Shown here in pieces: positions 59,154 through 64,000 of a stretch of 64,000 nt of DNA. The stretch is taken from positions 1 through 64,000 of the forward strand of contig BMSM01000011.1 of assembly GCA_014649155.1 (NCBI GenBank), given 5' to 3'. Every line of letters starts with the position of its first letter. Positions within the stretch are counted from its first letter, which is position 1. Both the position numbers and the translations under genes were made by a program. Source of the stretch: Streptomyces griseoviridis (GTDB taxonomy: Bacteria > Actinomycetota > Actinomycetes > Streptomycetales > Streptomycetaceae). A model generated the notes under the pieces. It was not told where the DNA came from. It worked only from the letters and a program-made list of their open reading frames with translations, and ran no database searches.

Positions 59154-60071
59154 TCAGGCCTGCTCGGCGTCCGCGGCGGGGGCCTCGGCGGCCGGAGCCT
59201 CGGCGGCGGCCTCGGCAGCCGGCGCCTCCTCGGCGGCGGGGGCCTCGGCGGGCTTCTCGGCCTCGGCCTCGGCGGCGGCCGGGGTCTCCTCGGCCTTCTT
59301 CTCGCCCTCGAGCAGGTCGCGCTCCCACTCGGCCAGCGGCTCGCCCGCGGCCTTCTCGCCCTTGCCCTCGGTGGCGACACCGGAGCGGGCGATGAGGCCC
59401 TCGGCGACCGCGTCCGCGATCACACGGGTGAGCAGGGTGACGGAGCGGATCGCGTCGTCGTTGCCCGGGATCTTGTAGTCGACCTCGTCGGGGTCGCAGT
59501 TGGTGTCGAGGATCGCGACGACCGGAATGTTCAGCTTCCGGGCCTCACCAACGGCGATGTGCTCCTTCTTGGTGTCCACGATCCAGACGGCGCTGGGAAC
59601 CTTGGACATCTCGCGGATACCACCGAGGGTCTTCTCCAGCTTGGCCTTCTCGCGCGAGAGCACGAGAAGCTCCTTCTTGGTCAGACCGGACGCGGCGACG
59701 TCCTCGAAGTCGATCTGCTCGAGCTCCTTGAGGCGCTGCAGACGCTTGTAGACGGTCGAGAAGTTGGTGAGCATGCCGCCCAGCCAGCGCTGGTTGACGT
59801 AGGGCATGCCGACGCGGGTGGCCTGCTCGGCGATGGCCTCCTGCGCCTGCTTCTTCGTGCCGACGAACATGACCGTGCCGCCGTGGGCGACGGTCTCCTT
59901 GACGAACTCGTAGGCGCGGTCGATGTACGACAGCGACTGGAGCAGGTCGATGATGTAGATGCCGTTGCGCTCGGTGAAGATGAAGCGCTTCATCTTCGGG
60001 TTCCAGCGACGGGTCTGGTGACCGAAGTGGACGCCGCTCTCCAGCAGCTCCCGCATCGTGACGACGGCCAT
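59154..60071 (-). CDS. rpsB: Ribosomal protein S2
   Basis: 305-aa S2 protein. The S2 core (1 to about 235) contains HFGHQTRRWNPKM, RWLGGMLTNFSTV and IPGNDDAIRS. A C-terminal tail of about 65 residues is almost only Ala, Glu and Pro and is longer than in E. coli. AAGGAGAT precedes the ATG. Confidence 0.97.
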   Translation of the reverse strand: MAVVTMRELLESGVHFGHQTRRWNPKMKRFIFTERNGIYIIDLLQSLSYIDRAYEFVKETVAHGGTVMFVGTKKQAQEAIAEQATRVGMPYVNQRWLGGMLTNFSTVYKRLQRLKELEQIDFEDVAASGLTKKELLVLSREKAKLEKTLGGIREMSKVPSAVWIVDTKKEHIAVGEARKLNIPVVAILDTNCDPDEVDYKIPGNDDAIRSVTLLTRVIADAVAEGLIARSGVATEGKGEKAAGEPLAEWERDLLEGEKKAEETPAAAEAEAEKPAEAPAAEEAPAAEAAAEAPAAEAPAADAEQA

Positions 60072-60343
60072 GGCCGTATCTCCTTGAAGTTCTCGGTTGT
60101 GCCGCGGGAACCGGACGGCTCCCGCGCCTGACGCCCGCTTGCGCCGTGCCACTGAGGACCGAGGGGCGCTGACGCAAGACGTGGTGCTGTCTCGCGCCGG
60201 GGCGTGCGAAGTCGACCCGGTGACCCGGGTCGCCACCAGAAGTGTACGGGACCCGGAGAGCACCGGGTGACGCCGATATCCACAACCCGCGAGTTGTCCA
60301 CAGCCCCGAGCAGGCACAGGCCCCTCCGCGGCACGGTTCCCCC
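60072..60343. promoter_or_regulatory. Divergent region of rpsB and M23 peptidase gene
   Basis: 272 bases. On the minus strand TACACT (complement of 60241-60246) is a possible -10 box for rpsB, giving a leader of about 160 bases. The leader has a small stem GACCCGG / CCGGGTC near 60213-60231. I see no clear -35 box. Confidence 0.4.
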
Positions 60344-60997
60344 ATGCGAGAACAGCCACGACGACGACCGTCACGTACGGAACCGCACCGGCGCCGCGCG
60401 GCACGGCGCCGCACCGGGATACGAGTGCGCGCCTGGCCGGCGCTGCTGGTGCCGGCCGCGCTGCTGCCGGCGCTCATCCCGGCCCCCGTGCCGCCACACC
60501 CCCCGCCACGGCCGGCCGCGGCCTCCGACCCGCTGGTCCCGGCCGTCGCCCGGACCTGGCCGCTCGCGGGACGGCCCACCGTCCTGCGGGGCTGGTCCCC
60601 ACCGGCGACGCCCTACGGACCGGGCCACCGCGGAGTGGACCTGGCCGCCGCGCCGGGGACGGCGGTACGGGCGGTGGCGGCGGGCCGGGTGACCTTCGCC
60701 GGCCGGGTGGCGGGCCGGGGCGTGATCTCGGTGGAACTGGCGGACACGGGCACCGACCCGCCCCTGCGCACGACCTACGAGCCGGTACGGGCCTCCGTCC
60801 GGAAGGGCGACACGGTGAACCCCGGCACCCGGGTCGGCACCCTGGAGCCCTCCGCCGCCCACTGCCCGGACGGCTGCCTCCACTGGGGCCTGCGCAGCGG
60901 CAGCGCCTACCTGAACCCCCTGTCCCTGCTCCCGCCCTGGCTCCTCGGGGGCGCCCCACCCCGGCTGCTGCCGGTGCTGGGGGTTCCACTGCCATGA
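60344..60997 (+). CDS. M23-family peptidase (LytM-like)
   Basis: 217-aa protein with a very basic N-terminus (residues 1-30), a hydrophobic segment (about 32-50, signal or anchor) and an M23 domain from about 75. Zinc-site motifs HRGVDLAA and HWGLR are present; the first His and Asp of HxxxD and the HxH-type His (here HWG) fit the family. It may cut peptidoglycan cross-links or act as a regulator. The start has only a weak ribosome site. Confidence 0.82.
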   Translation: MREQPRRRPSRTEPHRRRAARRRTGIRVRAWPALLVPAALLPALIPAPVPPHPPPRPAAASDPLVPAVARTWPLAGRPTVLRGWSPPATPYGPGHRGVDLAAAPGTAVRAVAAGRVTFAGRVAGRGVISVELADTGTDPPLRTTYEPVRASVRKGDTVNPGTRVGTLEPSAAHCPDGCLHWGLRSGSAYLNPLSLLPPWLLGGAPPRLLPVLGVPLP

Positions 60998-60999
60998 CG

Positions 61000-61267
61000 G
61001 GGGGCGGCCGGAGCGGGTGTGAGAAGTGGGAGGAGGGGGGGAGACGCCCGGTAGGGGGTGGGAACGGCCGGCGGACGGTGCGGACGGCCGCTGGACGGCC
61101 GGCGGGCGGTGCGGACGGCCGGTTCGGGGTGACCGGGAGGGGTGGCGGGGCGGGCCTGTGCGCTGACGGCTGGGGTGGGGCGGGTGGCGGGGAGGGGTGG
61201 GTGGGGGGAGGGGGAGGGGGAGGGACCCTCCCCCGAGGAAGCTCCCCGACGCCCGGTCCCGCCTCCC
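61000..61267. other. G-rich gene-free stretch
   Basis: 268 bases between convergent genes, dominated by runs of G on the plus strand. It contains a G-quadruplex motif (at least five G-runs of four or more at 61194-61224) and a hairpin at 61216-61234. No coding sign. Confidence 0.6.
61216..61234. terminator. Short perfect hairpin after TetR and M23 genes
   Basis: GGGGGAGGG and CCCTCCCCC form an inverted repeat around a single A. It stands between the two convergent stop codons. Confidence 0.5.
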
Positions 61268-61849
61268 TCAGCCCCCCACCCCCCGCAGCACCATCGACAC
61301 CACCGCCTCGGTGATCACGGTCGGGTCCTCCGCCGCGCCCAGTTCGATCCGCCGTACCGCCGCGTCGACGACGCCCTGGAGCAGCATCGCCGCCAGCCGT
61401 GGCTGGTCGTGTCCCATGGCTCCGAGCGCTTCGACGATCATGGCCACCAGTCCGCCGTGGGCGGCCCGGATCTTCTCCCGGGCGCCGGCGTCCAGCTCGC
61501 TGGCGGAGATGGCGACGACGGCGCGGTGCCGCCGGTCGCCGACCAGTTCCAGTTGCTTGCGTACGTAGGCTTCGACCTGGTCCTCCGGCCGGTCGGCCGC
61601 GGCCATGGCGGCTTCCACCTCGGCCGCCCAGACCGGGAAGTCGACCGCGCAGAGTTCTTCCACGACCGCGGCGCGCGACCGGAAGTACTCGTACACGGAG
61701 GACCGCGCGAGGCCCGTCCGCTCGGCGAGGGCGGGGAAGGTCAGTGCCTCCGTCCCGCCTTCGGACAGCAGGGAGCGTGCCGCGTCCAGCAGGGCGGCAC
61801 GCTGCATCGACCGGTGCTCGGCCACAGAGGCCGCTCGAATCCTTGGCAC
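61268..61849 (-). CDS. TetR-family regulator
   Basis: 193-aa regulator with an N-terminal helix-turn-helix (LTFPALAERTGLARSSVYEYF, about residues 37-57) and a helical ligand domain. I prefer the GTG at 61849 (VPRIRAAS): TACAGT stands 7 bases before it on the same strand and there is no ribosome site, so the mRNA is probably leaderless. The GTG at 61858 overlaps that box. Ligand unknown. Confidence 0.85.
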   Translation of the reverse strand: MPRIRAASVAEHRSMQRAALLDAARSLLSEGGTEALTFPALAERTGLARSSVYEYFRSRAAVVEELCAVDFPVWAAEVEAAMAAADRPEDQVEAYVRKQLELVGDRRHRAVVAISASELDAGAREKIRAAHGGLVAMIVEALGAMGHDQPRLAAMLLQGVVDAAVRRIELGAAEDPTVITEAVVSMVLRGVGG

Positions 61850-61856
61850 GTCAACC

Positions 61857-61862
61857 ACTGTA
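61857..61862 (-). promoter_or_regulatory. -10 box of the TetR gene
   Basis: TACAGT on the minus strand, 7 bases before the GTG at 61849. The spacing suggests a leaderless transcript. Confidence 0.45.
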
Positions 61863-61957
61863 CGGACGCGTCGCCCCGGACGGGAGACGCCGTCCCGGGA
61901 CGGCTGTCCGGGACGGCTCCTCGGCGCCCCGGCGGGCCTCGGTCGGCGGGACGGGGG

Positions 61958-62803
61958 TCAGCGTCCGAATCCGGCCAGCTTCGCCCGCAGTTGCAGTACG
62001 GACTTGGTGTGGATCTGGCTGACCCGGCTCTCGGTCACCCCGAGCACGTGGCCGATCTCGGCCAGGGTGAGTCCTTCGTAGTAGTAGAGCGTGACGACGG
62101 TCTTCTCGCGTTCCGGGAGGGTGTTGATCGCGCGGGCGAGGAAGCGGCGCAGTTCCCGGTCCTCGGCCACCTCCACCGGATTGTCGGCGGCGGTGTCCTC
62201 CAGGGTGTCCATGAGGCTGAGCCGGTCACCGCCGCCGTCTCCGCCGGCGTGCAGCAGTTCTTCCAGCGCCACCACGTTGGCCAGGGACAACTGGCTGAAG
62301 ACCGCGTGCAGTTCCTCGACGGCGATGCCCATCTCGTCGGCGACCTCCCCTTCCGTGGGGGTACGGCGCAGGCGTGCCTCCAGGGTGGCGTAGGCGCGTT
62401 CCACGCTGCGGGCCTTCTGCCGGACGGAGCGCGGGATCCAGTCCAGGGCCCGCAGTTCGTCGATCATGGCGCCCCGGATGCGGGTGATCGCGTACGTCTC
62501 GAACTTGATCTCGCGGCCGAGGTCGAACTTCTCGATCGCGTCGATCAGCCCGAACACTCCGGACGACACGAAGTCCGCCTGTTCGACGTTGGGCGGCAGA
62601 CCCACGCTCACCCGGCCCGCCACGTACTTCACCAGGGGCGAGTAGTGCAGGATCAGCTGTTCCCGCAGCCGTTCGTCCCCCGTCGTCTTGTACGACCGCC
62701 ACAGCTCGTCGAGCGTCGAGGGGGCGGGCGGCCGCACGCTGCCACCGTCGCGGGCGGCTGGGGGGACCGCCGCCCGTCCGGGCCCGGAGGTGTGCTGGGG
62801 CAT
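61958..62803 (-). CDS. whiG: Sporulation sigma factor WhiG
   Basis: 281-aa FliA-type sigma factor that starts sporulation in Streptomyces aerial hyphae. Region 2 contains LILHYSPLVKYVAGRVSVGL and the FDLGREIKFETYAITRIRGA block. Region 3 follows, and region 4 carries YYYEGLTLAEIGHVLGVTESRVSQIH. The ATG at 62803 gives the known WhiG N-terminus MPQHTSG. The match to remembered S. coelicolor WhiG is almost complete. Confidence 0.97.
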   Translation of the reverse strand: MPQHTSGPGRAAVPPAARDGGSVRPPAPSTLDELWRSYKTTGDERLREQLILHYSPLVKYVAGRVSVGLPPNVEQADFVSSGVFGLIDAIEKFDLGREIKFETYAITRIRGAMIDELRALDWIPRSVRQKARSVERAYATLEARLRRTPTEGEVADEMGIAVEELHAVFSQLSLANVVALEELLHAGGDGGGDRLSLMDTLEDTAADNPVEVAEDRELRRFLARAINTLPEREKTVVTLYYYEGLTLAEIGHVLGVTESRVSQIHTKSVLQLRAKLAGFGR

Positions 62804-63086
62804 TCGTCGCCTTGTGCCGTTCTGCCGTGTTCTGGTGCCGTCTGCGGACTGTCGGTCCGGTGTCTGGATGGTGCCTGTCTGCGCGGGGTCTTCACGGGGG
62901 TCTTCGTGAGCGTAGCGTGACTGGACTGTCGCGGTGTGCGAAGAGAGGGCGTCGAAGGGTGCGCAGATACGTTCCGTCGGACGCTCTCCCGATACCCGCC
63001 GATCGCTCTGTGTGATCACTCGAATACCTCAACTGCGGGAATTCCCAAGGGCGTAGGGGTTCCCCCGGACGGCCGAACACGCTCGG
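62804..63086 (-). promoter_or_regulatory. Upstream region of whiG
   Basis: 283 gene-free bases between dprA and whiG that must hold the whiG promoter. I could not pick a convincing -35/-10 pair by eye. No repeat of note. Confidence 0.4.
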
Positions 63087-64000
63087 TCAGCATGGGTCGT
63101 GGGCCGTGCGGGTCGAGATCATCGCCTGGCGTGTCAACTTCCAGCCGTCGTCGTGTCGTTCGACGTAACCGAGTGCTCGAAGCTCGTACAGCCTCGCGAT
63201 GGCGTCGTCCTGTGAGGTCTGTGCGCGGCGTGCGATCCCGGCGGGTGTCGCGCTGCCGCGCCCCGGCAGGGCTGCCAGGACCTGCCGGGCGCCGGGTTCG
63301 AGGAGGTCGGTGGGGAGGACGGGGCCGCGCCGGTCCGGGGCCAGTTCGCCGATGTCGCCGACCAGCTCGACGATCTCCGCGGCGTCGGTGACGAGGACGG
63401 CGTCGGCGCGCAGCAGTTCGTGGACTCCGGCGGAGAGGGCGCTGGTGGCCGGGCCGGGCACGCCCATCACGTGCCGGCCCAGGCGGCGGGCGGCCCGTGC
63501 GGTGACGAGGGAGCCGCTGCGGTGGGCGGCCTCCACGACGGCCGTGCCGCGGGTCAGCGCGGCGATCACCCGGTTGCGGAGGATGAACCTGCTCGGTGTC
63601 GGGTGCTCGCCGGGTGGCAGTTCCCCGACCACCAGGCCCTGGTCCGCGATTCTCCTGATCAGCTCGGTGTGGCAGCGGGGGTAGGGCCGGTCGACGCCGC
63701 AGGCGAGGACGGCGACGGTGGCCCCGCCGGCTCCGAGGGCGCCCCGGTGGGCGGCGCCGTCCACCCCGTAGGCGCCGCCGGAGACCACGACCCAGCCGCG
63801 CTCGGCGAGGTCGGCGGCGAGTCCGGCCGCCATGTGCGCCCCGTACGCGGTGCAGGCGCGGGCGCCGACCAGGGCGACGGATCTCAGGGCCCACATCCGC
63901 AGGCTGGGCCGGCCGCGGACCCACAGCCCGAGGGGCCGGGCGTCCCCCAGGTCGTCGAGCTGTCCGGGCCATTCGGGGCTGCCCGGTGCCACGAACCGCA
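63087..64000 (-). CDS. dprA: DNA-processing protein DprA (partial)
   Basis: The 304 C-terminal codons are present; the frame is still open at the right edge, so the N-terminus is missing. The Rossmann-like DNA-processing domain contains VALVGARACTAYG, VVSGGAYGVDGAAHRGAL and SRFILRNRVIAALT. A C-terminal winged-helix domain (about the last 70 residues) completes it. DprA loads RecA onto incoming single-stranded DNA; in Streptomyces its use is not clear. Confidence 0.93.
   Translation of the reverse strand, partial: RFVAPGSPEWPGQLDDLGDARPLGLWVRGRPSLRMWALRSVALVGARACTAYGAHMAAGLAADLAERGWVVVSGGAYGVDGAAHRGALGAGGATVAVLACGVDRPYPRCHTELIRRIADQGLVVGELPPGEHPTPSRFILRNRVIAALTRGTAVVEAAHRSGSLVTARAARRLGRHVMGVPGPATSALSAGVHELLRADAVLVTDAAEIVELVGDIGELAPDRRGPVLPTDLLEPGARQVLAALPGRGSATPAGIARRAQTSQDDAIARLYELRALGYVERHDDGWKLTRQAMISTRTAHDPC

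Noticed and set aside
59981..59992. TGAAGCGCTTCA palindrome that matches the LacI operator core
   Set aside because: It lies within the rpsB coding sequence and is explained by conserved Met-Lys-Arg-Phe codons. No link to the sugar locus.
1..64000. tRNA, rRNA or CRISPR features
   Set aside because: I saw no cloverleaf-like T-loop sequences, rRNA segments or regularly spaced repeats with unique spacers; a tRNAscan-SE or Infernal run would be decisive.

Overview
This window is chromosomal DNA of a Streptomyces (or very close relative). It has very high GC, many GTG starts and 4-base stop/start overlaps. It carries whiG, an LAETG-type sortase substrate, and a gene order (dxr-rseP-ispG at one end; cdsA-frr-pyrH-tsf-rpsB, then whiG and dprA at the other) that matches what I remember of the Streptomyces coelicolor core. 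Both edges cut a gene: ispG on the left loses its C-terminus and dprA on the right loses its N-terminus. I found no tRNA, rRNA, CRISPR array or transposase gene.

Layout. (1) 1-5692: isoprenoid genes ispG and dxr, the site-2-type protease rseP, and a long acyl-CoA dehydrogenase, all on the minus strand. (2) 5848-18918: a carbohydrate-use locus with a LacI-family regulator, a secreted GH12 endoglucanase, intracellular GH95 and GH42 enzymes, two LplB/LplC-type permeases, a sugar-binding lipoprotein and a divergent GH3 enzyme. Four near-identical operator-like palindromes (core GAAGCGCTTC) lie only in the two control regions of this locus. The enzyme set fits breakdown of a fucosylated, galactosylated beta-glucan, and xyloglucan is the best guess. 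(3) 18933-43634: amine and GABA catabolism. It contains three aldehyde dehydrogenases, a PucR regulator, GABA transaminase, a PuuB-like amine oxidase, a PotABCD-type polyamine transporter, an Lrp/AsnC regulator and a class III aminotransferase. Unrelated genes are mixed in: a large membrane P-loop ATPase, a PAP2 phosphatase, a NADAR protein, a DUF4190 protein, adenosine deaminase and a GDPD. (4) 43830-49513: a degenerate ABC ATPase with an FtsX-like partner, a VOC protein, a LOG-family protein, the LAETG surface protein and a mycothiol-dependent-type enzyme. (5) 49574-53495: a thiamine ABC transporter (thiB-thiP-thiQ) behind a TPP riboswitch. (6) 53526-64000: rlmN, a GIY-YIG-like protein, cdsA, frr, pyrH, tsf, rpsB, an M23 peptidase, a TetR regulator, whiG and dprA.

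How the genes work together. In the sugar locus the GH12 enzyme would cut the polymer outside the cell, the ABC importer would take up oligosaccharides (no ATPase gene is present, so a shared MsiK-type ATPase is likely), and GH95, GH42 and GH3 would finish the job in the cytoplasm under LacI control. In the amine region PotABCD imports polyamines; PuuB, the aminotransferase and the aldehyde dehydrogenases convert them toward GABA and then succinate.

Non-coding features of note are a 185-bp MITE-like inverted-repeat element touching the puuB stop codon, a 13-copy 21-bp tandem repeat next to the PucR gene, a TGTCC-N5-GGACA dyad before gabT, and several strong hairpin terminators.
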